Below, one piece after another: positions 7,498-16,353 of a DNA stretch of 21,768 nt (position 1 is its first letter; every line of letters starts with the position of its first letter). The notes beneath the pieces are model-generated. The model was given only the letters and a program-made list of their open reading frames with translations, was not told the DNA's origin and made no database searches. Position numbers and translations under genes: made by a program. Source of the stretch: CAZKCK01 sp964552325 (lineage in GTDB: Bacteria; Bacteroidota; Bacteroidia; Bacteroidales; TTA-H9); contig CAZKHA010000049.1 in NCBI GenBank assembly GCA_964552325.1, positions 1 to 21,768 on the forward strand, read 5' to 3'.

Positions 7498-10400
7498 TTA
7501 ACCTCCCACCGAAGAAACGACCACCGAGCCCGATTCGGGCGTATTTGTAATTTTAATATAGGCATCTATTTCTTGCTGAAGTTCTTCCACATGCGAGATG
7601 ATTCCTACTATGCGGTTCTCTGCGCGTAAGGCCTTGAGTGTTTCGAACACCATTTGCAGCGATTCGCGGTCCAAGGAACCAAATCCCTCGTCCAAAAAGA
7701 AAAAGTTTTCTGTGGTCTGTCGTTGGTAATGGATGCTATCAGCCAAGGCCAAGGCCAACGAAAGCGAGGCTTGAAAAGTCTGCCCTCCCGAAAGTGTCTT
7801 AACGTGCCGTGTTTGGCCATTGTTCATAAAATCGCGCACCTCAAAGTCGTTTTTGGGCGTTAGCTCCAACCGAAGTTTGTGCCCCGTTAGTTTAAAGAAG
7901 CGCTCGTTGGCCGCATTTACCAGGTTTTGCATGTAAACCGATGACACATAGTTTACAAAGCCTTTGGCTTGAAAAAGGTTCTTCAGCACTTCTAGGCGCT
8001 CCATCCTGTGCTCAACTTTCAGTAACTCCTCTTCAAGCTTTATGCGCCGTTCCATCTTTTGAGATACATCAGATTGTTGTTGTTTTAGTACAGCTAATGC
8101 ACTAATTGTTTCATTCTTTTGTTTATCAAGCTCTTGTATTTTATTACAAACCTGAGTGTACGCTTCTTCATCAAAAGGATTCTCGGCAATGCTTTGCTCC
8201 AGCTTGGCAACCAACTCACTTACATGTTGTTTTTCAATTTTATAACTGTTTACATGTTCTATGGCTTCCTTTGTATCTAAGGTTGCAGCTAAAATTGTTG
8301 CAACCTGATCAATACTATTAAATTGCGATGTTACTATGGCCTCATCTAGCTTTTGTTTGGTTTCGCCCAAAACTTGCATCAACTGCGCATGGTGATCGTT
8401 TTGGAAGCTTATTTGCGCTTGTTCTCGAGCCAAATCTAGGTTTTTAACCTCGATTGCCATTTTTAACTGTTGATAACGTAAGTTTGCTTGTTCTGCATTG
8501 GTTTCAAGAGTTTTAGCATTCGTAATTGCCCATTCCCCACCCTTTTGTTGCGTTTCGGTCAAAACCTGTGGAGGTATTTGTTGTTCAAGTGCTCCCACAT
8601 TCACTTTGTGCTGCTCTAGTTCGCTCGATAGGGTTTGCAATTTAGCACGGGCCTTATCAAGCATGGCATCTAACTGATCTTGCTCAATTAATGTTTTGTC
8701 GAGTTGTTTGCGTAGGTTGTCGCAGGTGTTGCGTAGATTGCTCAACTGGTTTTGGGCATCTGTTAAAGCAGTACGTTCTTGAGGCAGATTGGTGTCATGC
8801 GGATAGCTATTCCAATGAACCTTGCTATCGTGGCTAAGTTGTTCCAATTTTAGCTTGGCTGTCTCCAATAATTCATGCTTAAGCTGTAGTTCGTTGGCCG
8901 CGTTTTTACAAAAATCCCTCCATTTCTCTAATTCCTCAATGGAATGAAGTAGTTGTTTCTTTTGAGCATTCAATTCCTTGATGTGTTCACGTACCTGGGG
9001 AGGGTCGTATTTTTTTGGATGATGCGTTGAGCCACACAAGGGGCAGGGTTCGCCCGTAGCCAAATCCGATGCAAAATCGGCCAGTTTTACGCTGATAGAT
9101 AACGGTTGTAGTTCTTCTTCAATCAGTTCAAAAGCTTTACGTTGTGCTATTAACTTGGCCTCAAGCTGTTGCCACACTAAAGAGGGCTCTATGGCTGAAG
9201 CTGCGTCAAGCAATTCGAAGATTACCTTTTGCCCGACAACTTTTTCTTCAATATTCAACAAAGAGGCTTCATACATTGTACGGTTTTGCTGGGCTTCCGC
9301 TTGTCGTTCCGCTATATAATCATGCTGCATCCACCATTGCTGTAGGCGCTCCAAGAGTTGTGCGTTGGGCATCAGGGTCTGTTTTTCTTCCAACTGCCCT
9401 TGTAGTATCCTACGGGTTTCAACCAAGGTTTTAAGTTGTGTTTCGGCAGCGTGTATGTACTCTAAGCCTTTGTTGCTCCGCTCATTTACTTCTTTCAAAT
9501 GCTTAGTAGCCGATAGCCATTGTGAGGCAAGGCGTAGGTGCTTGACTTTCTCGGTATCGGTAGGTATAGCTGCTACTTTGGGCTCTAAAGCTGATAGCTC
9601 AGCCAGTTCTGCGTTTAATTGATCGATTAACTTGGCCTCGTTAGCATAAAGCTTTGATAGCAATGTATTTAATTCGGTTAATTGGGTATTTAGTTCATTT
9701 GTTTTTGCCAATAATGGCTTAAAATTGGCCTGGCAATAAAGAATCTCGGTAAGCTGTATTTCAAGCTTATTAATTTCTGAAGTTTTTGCCAGAACTATTT
9801 CCAACTGCTGATTTGCATTTAAATATTGAACATGCACTTCACGGTTCTGCGTCAACTGTTTTTCAAGTGACTGATAATCATTCAGCTTTTTAGAAACCTC
9901 TTCAACCATTAAGCCTTGAACCTGAATCTGTTCGTTAAGTTGGTTCAAGGTTTCTTCATCCATGCCCTGTAATTCGTTTACCTGTGTTTGCAATTCAATT
10001 CGCAAATCGCTGGTTTTTTTTAGTACAGAGGCTGTTTTAAATTGCAAATCAAACTTTTCGAGGCCAAAAAGTTCTTGCATCATCTTAATTCGATCCGTAT
10101 CGCCTAATTGCAGAAACTCTTGAAACTTTCCCTGTGGGATAATGGTGGTACGCTTAAAGTTGCTGTAAGTAAGCCCAATGATGTTGGCCAATGCCGAGGT
10201 TTCCATCGGAATCCAATCCAAACCGTTCCATTGCCATGCTTTACGGTCAATGGTTCGTACGTCGTTAAAATTGCGTGAATTTCGCTTGGCGGAGGCAGTG
10301 GCTCTGTATTTTTGGGAAGTTTTGCCTGCCATAAATACAAAATCAACCAAAAATTCGTCTGATTTTAGGTTCATCATGTTATAGGCTCGGCCTTCTTTTT

Positions 10401-10581
10401 GATTCAAACGCTCGGTATCGCCATATAATACAAACGAAATAGCTTCTGGAATGGTTGATTTCCCACATCCGGTTGGCCCGAAAATGCCAAAGATATGGGC
10501 TTCGGTTAGTTTATCGAAGTGGATGGTTTGGGTTGTACGGTAACTGTAAAAACCACGTAAGCTGAGTTTAATGGGTATCAT
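7498..10581 (-). CDS. sbcC: SbcC exonuclease subunit (Rad50-like SMC ATPase)
   Basis: This is the ATPase arm of the SbcCD (Mre11-Rad50) complex that cleaves DNA hairpins and processes blocked double-strand ends. The 1027 residues show Walker A GPTGCGKST (35-43), two long coiled coils (about 170-500 and 540-850), a zinc hook CPLC (Cys513 and Cys516) at the exact centre, an ABC signature LSGGQ (930-934) and Walker B FFFLDEG (Asp964, Glu965). I chose the ATG at 10579-10581 (MIPIKLSL). It overlaps the sbcD stop as ATGA, which fits translational coupling, and it starts the conserved first strand. An ATG 15 bases upstream (MGGYR...) would add five non-conserved residues. Walker A has Cys where Ala is common; this is probably neutral. 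Confidence 0.96.
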   Translation of the reverse strand: MIPIKLSLRGFYSYRTTQTIHFDKLTEAHIFGIFGPTGCGKSTIPEAISFVLYGDTERLNQKEGRAYNMMNLKSDEFLVDFVFMAGKTSQKYRATASAKRNSRNFNDVRTIDRKAWQWNGLDWIPMETSALANIIGLTYSNFKRTTIIPQGKFQEFLQLGDTDRIKMMQELFGLEKFDLQFKTASVLKKTSDLRIELQTQVNELQGMDEETLNQLNEQIQVQGLMVEEVSKKLNDYQSLEKQLTQNREVHVQYLNANQQLEIVLAKTSEINKLEIQLTEILYCQANFKPLLAKTNELNTQLTELNTLLSKLYANEAKLIDQLNAELAELSALEPKVAAIPTDTEKVKHLRLASQWLSATKHLKEVNERSNKGLEYIHAAETQLKTLVETRRILQGQLEEKQTLMPNAQLLERLQQWWMQHDYIAERQAEAQQNRTMYEASLLNIEEKVVGQKVIFELLDAASAIEPSLVWQQLEAKLIAQRKAFELIEEELQPLSISVKLADFASDLATGEPCPLCGSTHHPKKYDPPQVREHIKELNAQKKQLLHSIEELEKWRDFCKNAANELQLKHELLETAKLKLEQLSHDSKVHWNSYPHDTNLPQERTALTDAQNQLSNLRNTCDNLRKQLDKTLIEQDQLDAMLDKARAKLQTLSSELEQHKVNVGALEQQIPPQVLTETQQKGGEWAITNAKTLETNAEQANLRYQQLKMAIEVKNLDLAREQAQISFQNDHHAQLMQVLGETKQKLDEAIVTSQFNSIDQVATILAATLDTKEAIEHVNSYKIEKQHVSELVAKLEQSIAENPFDEEAYTQVCNKIQELDKQKNETISALAVLKQQQSDVSQKMERRIKLEEELLKVEHRMERLEVLKNLFQAKGFVNYVSSVYMQNLVNAANERFFKLTGHKLRLELTPKNDFEVRDFMNNGQTRHVKTLSGGQTFQASLSLALALADSIHYQRQTTENFFFLDEGFGSLDRESLQMVFETLKALRAENRIVGIISHVEELQQEIDAYIKITNTPESGSVVVSSVGG

Positions 10582-11807
10582 TCGGTATCCTCCCAAGCCA
10601 TTATTTCCTTTAAAATTCGTAACGTTTCTTCGTCGGGCGGAGCTTGTTTGCGGCTTTTAAAATAATCGCTGAACAAGGCTACAAAATCCTTTGAAAGATC
10701 GGGCATAGCCGTGTTGCTTATTTGATTGTTAATGTCGCCTATTATTTCAGGAATAATGGTAACAATGCCTGCATGAAGGCTGTTTAAATGCCGCACAAGT
10801 TCCGGGGTAAGATAATTTGATGTGCAAATAGTTAGCTCAACCAAGCAATCGGGGTTTTGGGGCAGCCATTCAAAGGCTTCTTCGGGTGTTTGAAACCGTT
10901 TGCGCAAAAGCTTATATCCTGAAGTGAGCTTAATGGCTTGATGGATGGCGTCTTTACCTGGTTCTAATTTAATTAACTCAATATACTTATCTTGAAACGC
11001 CTCGCTGAAGCTATATGCCAATGGGCTTCCAGAATATACCACTGGGCAGGGTTCGTTGGATATAATTTGACGGCGATGTAAATGCCCAAGAGCCACATAA
11101 TCAACCCCCTTGGGTATGGAGTTTGTAAAGACTTCTGAGAGGCCACCGGGCAAAACAATAGGCTTTTCTTCATCAATAGGTTCTTCAGGCCGTGGCCCAT
11201 CGGCTTGAACCATGTAAAGATGAGTGGCCAAAACCGTAACCATTTGTTCTGATGAATCTGTTTTTAAGGCTTGTGCCCATGTTTCGGACAACACCTCGCG
11301 TAAGGATTGGTCAGGGTTGGTAATTCCAAGGTTGGTTTTAAGCCGGAGCTCATTGGCATATGGTGTATGCAAAACCCGAAGGTAATAGTTGAATTGCGGG
11401 AGTTTTATGACGGTAAGCCCTGGTTTTGACTCAAAAACTTCGATGCCAGTTTGGAGTTTAAACCGAGGAACATGGGTGAAGGGATTCCCAGTCATGATGA
11501 TACCACATTCGCGAGCCAGCGGATCTGGGGCTTCGATGCGTTCGGGCGAATCGTGGTTGCCAGCTAAAACGATTACCGGTTTTGTGCCATTAGCCGATAG
11601 GCGTTTTACGCATTTGTAGAAAAGCTCAACGGCTTCAACCGGAGGGTTGAATGTATCGAAGATATCACCTGCTACTATAATGGCATCAACGTTTTGGGTT
11701 TCGGCAAGTTCACAGATTTCGTCTAAAATCTTGTGCTGTTCGGGTAAACGCGAAAAATCGCCCAATCGTTTGCCAAGATGCCAGTCAGAGGTATGCAAAA
11801 GCTTCAT
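10578..11807 (-). CDS. sbcD: SbcD exonuclease subunit (Mre11-like nuclease)
   Basis: This 409-residue protein is the Mn-dependent nuclease partner of SbcC. Metal-binding motifs are DWHLG (Asp8, His10), GDIFD (47-51), GNHD (83-86), THL (His196) and GHLH (His242, His244), covering all phosphoesterase motifs of the calcineurin-like fold. A C-terminal capping domain (about 285-409) follows, ending in a hydrophobic/charged tail that would bind the base of the SbcC coiled coil. Its stop codon overlaps the sbcC start by ATGA, so the two are co-translated in the order sbcD-sbcC, as in most bacteria. No clear promoter is visible in the 60 bases upstream, which hold the terminator of porZ. Confidence 0.97.
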   Translation of the reverse strand: MKLLHTSDWHLGKRLGDFSRLPEQHKILDEICELAETQNVDAIIVAGDIFDTFNPPVEAVELFYKCVKRLSANGTKPVIVLAGNHDSPERIEAPDPLARECGIIMTGNPFTHVPRFKLQTGIEVFESKPGLTVIKLPQFNYYLRVLHTPYANELRLKTNLGITNPDQSLREVLSETWAQALKTDSSEQMVTVLATHLYMVQADGPRPEEPIDEEKPIVLPGGLSEVFTNSIPKGVDYVALGHLHRRQIISNEPCPVVYSGSPLAYSFSEAFQDKYIELIKLEPGKDAIHQAIKLTSGYKLLRKRFQTPEEAFEWLPQNPDCLVELTICTSNYLTPELVRHLNSLHAGIVTIIPEIIGDINNQISNTAMPDLSKDFVALFSDYFKSRKQAPPDEETLRILKEIMAWEDTE

Positions 11808-11824
11808 TGGTAGTGATCTGTTTC

Positions 11825-11856
11825 AAAAAAGGCTGACCGTGTTTTGCAGTCAGCCT
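11825..11856 (-). terminator. Intrinsic terminator of porZ (minus strand)
   Basis: Read on the minus strand, AGGCTGAC and GTCAGCCT form a perfect 8-bp stem (11849-11856 with 11830-11837) around an 11-base loop, followed by a T6 run (the A-run at 11825-11830). It lies 12 bases after the porZ stop and before sbcD, so most sbcDC transcription should start after it or come from partial read-through. Confidence 0.85.
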
Positions 11857-11867
11857 CTTGGTGTAGG

Positions 11868-14183
11868 TTAATTGATAAAGAGTATTTTCCCTATTTGGGT
11901 CTCCGTTCCATCGTCGCTGGTAGCAAAAACAAGATAAACACCCGTTTGTACTTTTTCACCATCGTAATTGTAGCCGTTCCAAACGGCTTGTTTTCCCAGC
12001 GAGCGTGTATTGTAAACCATGTCGCCACTGATATCTGTAATTTTTACGCTGGCATTTTCGGGCAAGCCTTTTATGGTGATGGCGCCTTCATAACCCGGTG
12101 GAACTGGGTTTGGGAAAGCATATACCGCTGATGAATCGCCTACTGGGCCAGTAGCGTCGCTTCTAAATCCTACAATGCCCAACGAAGTACCAATAAACAC
12201 CTCGCCTTTGCCAGAAATGGCAATATCGGAGATAGAATTTGATAGAAGTGGTGAATTATCCTCGGTAAAATGCTGAACCTGTGTGGTGCCATCGGGCGAA
12301 AGCAAGAAAACACCCGCACGATCGGTGCCTACCCATTTACGGTTTGCCCCATCAATAGCGATGCAAGTAACAACCTCATTTTCTAATAAATACTGAGTGT
12401 AGCCATCTTGCTCTACTAAAATTCGTTGGCAATCGAAATTGGTTCCGGTAAGTACATCTCCAGGGTTATAAAAAACAGCAATACCTGCATCAGTTCCTAT
12501 CCAAATTTGTCCTTCTTTATCGTTTACCGCGCTCAAAACACGATTGCCCGGAATTGCCCCATTACCGGTTTCTGAACCAATAATTTTGTACCGTTGACCA
12601 GCAGCATTGTTTTCGTTAAAAACAAGCATCGCATGATCCTTGCGTAATAAGGCCCATTTTTGGTCGTAGTCATCAATAATCATATTGCCCATATCAATTC
12701 CGCTGGCAGATCCACCCAGGTTGTAAGCCACCCATTGGCCATCGGTTTTCTTAACCGAGAATGCAGCAGGTGCACCAGAGTTTGCAACCCAAAGGTTGTT
12801 TTGGCTATCGAAGGCTAAACCACTTACAAACACCAAGTCTGGTGCTGGAACAAATCCTTGAAGGCTGCTGTTTTGATCGTCGAAAACATTGGTAAGTGCT
12901 CCGTTGGTATATTCCAGCAAACCTCCACCCCATGAGCCTGTGTAAGCTATTTGGGTATTGGATGGATTTACAGCCACGCACACCATATCTTGAACCGAGT
13001 CATATACGTGCTCATTGCCTGAATTGTGGTTCATCCATGTACCGTCAGTGTACTGGTAAACGCCATCGCGCAGGTAAAGGCTAAGCCAAGTACTGTTTCT
13101 TCCGCCACCGGCAACCCAAAGTTCTTCGCCCTTCATATCCATATCAAATACATTAGCTGATTGTGGGCCATTGGGTGCAATTATTTCTCCTTGCCAGCCG
13201 TCGCCAAACAACTTTAGCATACCGTGTTTTCGGTCGGCTTCCCAAACCACACCTTGTGCATCCAGCAAGGCATCGCCAGGCCTGATTGATAAACTTGAGG
13301 GATTATACGAAATAAAAAAACGGGTTAAATCTGGGTTATAAATTTCGACACTGCTTTCGAAACTTAACACCAACTTATTTTGATAAACATTTATACTGTA
13401 GCATTTTGGGTAATTGTAAATATTCATTTTAGACCACTTTGCCTGGGCTTGGTTATAAACAAACAACGTATCGTCACTAAAACCGGCATTGTTGTTATTA
13501 GCAAACAACTTTCCATCAAAAAACCCAATAACGTTATAGGCTTTCTCGGGTTGAGGAATGCTTAGATCCTTGGTCCATGCCCCAAAATAGGCCAAAAAGG
13601 GATTACCGTAGTCGGCATAATAAATTCCTTTTTCGGTAGCAGCATAAATTTTTGTACCGTCATAAGTAATATCCAGCACATTAACCTGGCTACCATTATC
13701 ACCAATGTAATAGGTGTCATGAATTTCTTCCTTTACTATATCAACCACCACAATACCAAATCCACATGCCAGATAAGCGTATTTATCAATACAGAAAATC
13801 CGGTTGATGGTTTTGTTTCCTAAAATGGTTTTGCGCTTAATATCGTTTAGATTGATAATTGTATTGTCCTTAATCAAATCTAGATTGGTGTTGCCATAAG
13901 CCACCACCAAGGTTTTGTATTCGGCACTGTAAACCATTGCACTTATACCAGCATCTGACAAGCCAGTCACTTTATTAAGCCGCGATACTTCATTGCTACT
14001 GCGGTTGTACGAAAAAAGGCTGTAGGGTGTGGCACAATAAACCAAGTCGCCAGCTTCTGCAATTGCAATGCCCTTATTGTAAGGCAAATGATCTCTCCAA
14101 GTATAAACAGCTGCATCTTGTGCTAAAATGGGCCAAAGGCCGACCACAAGGATGGTTAAAACGGTCAGTAATAAGTTTTTCAT
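11868..14183 (-). CDS. porZ: PorZ-like beta-propeller protein of the type IX secretion system
   Basis: This 771-residue surface protein is close in length to Porphyromonas gingivalis PorZ (about 776), a member of the T9SS attachment complex with PorU, PorV and PorQ that helps anchor cargo to LPS. It has a Sec signal peptide (about 1-21, ending ILAQ). WRDHLPYNKGIAIAEAGD and NKVTGLSDAGIS near the N-terminus resemble the PorZ first propeller. Many repeated blades follow (such as GVVWEADRKHGMLKLF, NLWVANSGAPA, GQIWIGTDAGI, RKWVGTDRAGVFLL), consistent with two seven-bladed propellers. The last ~85 residues (from AFPNPVPPG to GKILFIN) are a T9SS C-terminal signal domain. Other two-component-regulator-propeller proteins share such blades, so the exact assignment depends on the N-terminal match and length. 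Confidence 0.85.
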   Translation of the reverse strand: MKNLLLTVLTILVVGLWPILAQDAAVYTWRDHLPYNKGIAIAEAGDLVYCATPYSLFSYNRSSNEVSRLNKVTGLSDAGISAMVYSAEYKTLVVAYGNTNLDLIKDNTIINLNDIKRKTILGNKTINRIFCIDKYAYLACGFGIVVVDIVKEEIHDTYYIGDNGSQVNVLDITYDGTKIYAATEKGIYYADYGNPFLAYFGAWTKDLSIPQPEKAYNVIGFFDGKLFANNNNAGFSDDTLFVYNQAQAKWSKMNIYNYPKCYSINVYQNKLVLSFESSVEIYNPDLTRFFISYNPSSLSIRPGDALLDAQGVVWEADRKHGMLKLFGDGWQGEIIAPNGPQSANVFDMDMKGEELWVAGGGRNSTWLSLYLRDGVYQYTDGTWMNHNSGNEHVYDSVQDMVCVAVNPSNTQIAYTGSWGGGLLEYTNGALTNVFDDQNSSLQGFVPAPDLVFVSGLAFDSQNNLWVANSGAPAAFSVKKTDGQWVAYNLGGSASGIDMGNMIIDDYDQKWALLRKDHAMLVFNENNAAGQRYKIIGSETGNGAIPGNRVLSAVNDKEGQIWIGTDAGIAVFYNPGDVLTGTNFDCQRILVEQDGYTQYLLENEVVTCIAIDGANRKWVGTDRAGVFLLSPDGTTQVQHFTEDNSPLLSNSISDIAISGKGEVFIGTSLGIVGFRSDATGPVGDSSAVYAFPNPVPPGYEGAITIKGLPENASVKITDISGDMVYNTRSLGKQAVWNGYNYDGEKVQTGVYLVFATSDDGTETQIGKILFIN

Positions 14184-14204
14184 TTAAATGAATTTGTAAT
14201 CAGT

Positions 14205-14226
14205 AAAAACGTTAGGGTAATAACGT
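14205..14226 (-). terminator. Weak hairpin after the glutaredoxin-like gene
   Basis: On the minus strand ACGTTA and TAACGT (14221-14226 and 14209-14214) can form a 6-bp stem with a 6-base loop, followed by four T residues. It lies in the 55-base gap between the glutaredoxin-like gene and porZ and could be a weak terminator. No promoter consensus was found for porZ, so read-through remains possible. Confidence 0.3.
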
Positions 14227-14238
14227 CCGAAACATGTT

Positions 14239-14673
14239 TTATTGTGTTTTTTCGTCGGCTGAGGCTTTTTGATTCGTCTTATAAGCAATCAATAACCTAT
14301 CAAGAAATTCCTTTACCGGCTCTTGGCCGTACAAAACCTCTTGTTGATAAAAGATTACAGGATAAGCAACACCAATGTTGGGTTTACCCGTAAAAGCAAG
14401 CACTTTGTTGTACATAAGCTCGCGATTAGCGCTTATTCCTAGATCAACTTCAATATATTGTATTTCAGCATTTTTTAAATATGTTTTGGCAATAGTACAT
14501 CTGCTGCAACCTTTATTGGAAAACACAACAGGCGTATTTTTTGCGATGGAATCAAGCTGATGTTCGGTAATTTCTAAAGGTTTGTTCTGCACTAGTTCTG
14601 GCGTTTTATCTTGCGATTTGCTAATGCAAACACATGCTAATAAAACGATAAGGATGGTCATTCGAAGTATCAT
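14239..14673 (-). CDS. Exported glutaredoxin-like thiol protein
   Basis: This protein of 144 residues (from the ATG at 14673) has a glutaredoxin/thioredoxin fold. The active site is KGCSRC (Cys56, Cys59), followed by a helix, IQYIEVDL, a KVLAFTGK helix, a cis-Pro element YPVIF (Pro105) and a late VLYG turn; this order matches glutaredoxins. Ahead of it is a hydrophobic segment (about 5-17) with a possible lipobox LLAC (Cys14), so the domain is probably outside the cytoplasm, either lipid-anchored or secreted. An ATG 45 bases upstream exists, but it lies before the promoter-like site at 14692-14718 and would add residues that spoil the signal peptide. The redox partner is unknown. It precedes porZ by 55 bases. 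Confidence 0.75.
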   Translation of the reverse strand: MILRMTILIVLLACVCISKSQDKTPELVQNKPLEITEHQLDSIAKNTPVVFSNKGCSRCTIAKTYLKNAEIQYIEVDLGISANRELMYNKVLAFTGKPNIGVAYPVIFYQQEVLYGQEPVKEFLDRLLIAYKTNQKASADEKTQ

Positions 14674-14691
14674 AGCGAAGGATTTTTCCGG

Positions 14692-14718
14692 CAAATGTAC
14701 AACTGCCTCGGCTAACAA
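14692..14718 (-). promoter_or_regulatory. Promoter-like site for the glutaredoxin-like gene
   Basis: On the minus strand TTG (14718-14716), 16 bases, then TACATTTG (14699-14692) followed by C. The -7 element fits TAnnTTTG exactly; the spacing is one base below the usual 17-23. The start codon at 14673 lies 18 bases further on. It supports the shorter start of the gene. Confidence 0.5.
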
Positions 14719-14775
14719 CCTTATTCGTTTGCCTAAAAAGAACGCTCAATGCGTAAGTAACTGAATTCCATTAAA

Positions 14776-14805
14776 TTGCAAACACAATAAAAAAGTTTAC
14801 TTTTG
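14776..14805 (+). promoter_or_regulatory. Bacteroidota promoter of cysS
   Basis: TTG (14776-14778), 19 bases, then TACTTTTG (14798-14805): a full match to the Bacteroidota TTG-N(17-23)-TAnnTTTG pattern. Transcription would start near 14810, giving a leader of roughly 20 bases before the ATG at 14833. An in-frame GTG at 14821 would leave only about 10 bases. Confidence 0.75.
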
Positions 14806-14832
14806 TAGCTACATTTCAAGGTGCTTATTATT

Positions 14833-16308
14833 ATGGAAAATATTAAAAACCAACTCGTTGTCTATAATACCCTTACTCGGGTAAAAGAAAAGTTTATACC
14901 CTTGAACCCACCCTTGGTTGGGATGTATGTTTGCGGACCAACGGTATATGGCGATGCACATCTTGGCCATGCCCGTCCGGCCATCACATTCGATACGGTT
15001 TTTAGGTACTTGCGCCACTTGGGCTACAGGGTTCGCTACGTTAGAAACATAACAGATGTTGGGCATTTAGAAAATGATGCAGATGAAGGTGAGGACAAGA
15101 TTGCCAAGAAAGCTCGTTTAGAGCAACTGGAACCCATGGAGGTAGTTCAATACTTTACTGATAGGTACCACAAAAGTATGGATGCTTTGAATGTGCTTAA
15201 ACCTAGTATCGAACCCCGCGCTTCTGGCCATATTCCTGAGCAAATTAACTTGGTTGAAAAGATTCTGGCTAAGGGCTTAGCCTATGAACGTAATGGTTCG
15301 GTTTATTTTGATGTGCCTAAGTACAACAATACCTATGCTTACGGACGATTATCAGGCAGGATTTTGGAAGACATGCTATCGAACACCCGTGAATTGGATG
15401 GACAAGATGAAAAAGAAAACTCGGTTGATTTTGCTCTTTGGAAAAAAGCACAACCTGAGCATATTATGCGTTGGGGTTCTCCATGGAGCGATGGTTTTCC
15501 GGGATGGCACCTCGAATGTTCTGCTATGGGCGCCAAGTATTTAGGTGAACATTTTGACATACACGGCGGAGGCATGGATCTGATGTTCCCACATCACGAA
15601 GCCGAAATTGCCCAAAGCGTGGCTGCCCATGGTAAAGATCCGGTAAAGTACTGGTTGCATAACAACATGATAACCATCAATGGCCAAAAAATGGGCAAGT
15701 CGTTGGGAAATTTTATCACCCTCGATGAATTCTTTGCTGGTACACATGCCAAGCTTGATAAGGCATATAGCCCTATGAATATCCGGTTTTTCGTTTTGCA
15801 AGCCCATTATCGAAGCACGCTCGATTTTAGCAACGAAGCTTTGCTAGCAGCCGAAAAAGGTTACAAACGCTTAATGGAAGCCGCGAAAACACTGAAGAAG
15901 TTAATACCTTCTATTGAATCAAGTGCCAACATCGAAATGCTTGAGAAAGATTGCTACAGTGCTATGAATGATGATTTTAACACACCCATGGTAATTGCAA
16001 GTTTGTTTGAGGGTGTACGCATCATCAATTCGGTAAACGATGGGAAAGAAACTTTAACAGCTAACGATATTGAAAAACTGAAGCAGCTTTTTGATGTATT
16101 TGTTGTTGAAATTCTTGGCTTGGTTGAGGAAGGATCGCAAGGCAATGATCAATTAATAAATGGGTTAATGGAGACTATTCTTACATTAAGGCATGAGGCA
16201 AAAGCCCGAAAAGACTGGCCCACAAGTGATAAAATACGTGATGGCCTCAAGGAATTGGGAATCCAAGTTAAAGACACCAAGGACGGGGCAACCTGGAGCC
16301 TTGAATAA
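14833..16308 (+). CDS. cysS: Cysteinyl-tRNA synthetase
   Basis: This 491-residue class I synthetase charges tRNA-Cys in the cytosol. It has MYVCGPTVY (zinc ligand Cys34), the HIGH-type motif HLGH (43-46), GWHLECSAMG with the second zinc Cys, HGGGMDLMFPHHEAEIAQS with the His/Glu zinc ligands, and KMGKSLGN as the KMSKS loop. A helical DALR-type anticodon-binding domain follows. Length fits the family (about 460-500). The ATG at 14833 is preferred over the in-frame GTG at 14821 because of its distance from the promoter and because MENIKNQL leads directly into the conserved N-terminus. It stands alone, between a canonical promoter and a strong terminator. Confidence 0.98.
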   Translation: MENIKNQLVVYNTLTRVKEKFIPLNPPLVGMYVCGPTVYGDAHLGHARPAITFDTVFRYLRHLGYRVRYVRNITDVGHLENDADEGEDKIAKKARLEQLEPMEVVQYFTDRYHKSMDALNVLKPSIEPRASGHIPEQINLVEKILAKGLAYERNGSVYFDVPKYNNTYAYGRLSGRILEDMLSNTRELDGQDEKENSVDFALWKKAQPEHIMRWGSPWSDGFPGWHLECSAMGAKYLGEHFDIHGGGMDLMFPHHEAEIAQSVAAHGKDPVKYWLHNNMITINGQKMGKSLGNFITLDEFFAGTHAKLDKAYSPMNIRFFVLQAHYRSTLDFSNEALLAAEKGYKRLMEAAKTLKKLIPSIESSANIEMLEKDCYSAMNDDFNTPMVIASLFEGVRIINSVNDGKETLTANDIEKLKQLFDVFVVEILGLVEEGSQGNDQLINGLMETILTLRHEAKARKDWPTSDKIRDGLKELGIQVKDTKDGATWSLE

Positions 16309-16310
16309 TA

Positions 16311-16344
16311 AAAAAACCTCGACAGAAATGCCGAGGTTTTTTTT
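16311..16344. terminator. Bidirectional intrinsic terminator between cysS and the DUF2202 gene
   Basis: AAAAAACCTCG (16311-16321) pairs with CGAGGTTTTTT (16332-16342) around a 10-base loop. T8 follows on the plus strand, and the A-run gives a matching T-run on the minus strand. It starts 2 bases after the cysS stop and 10 bases before the convergent gene's stop, so it serves both. Confidence 0.92.
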
Positions 16345-16353
16345 GTGGTTCTT

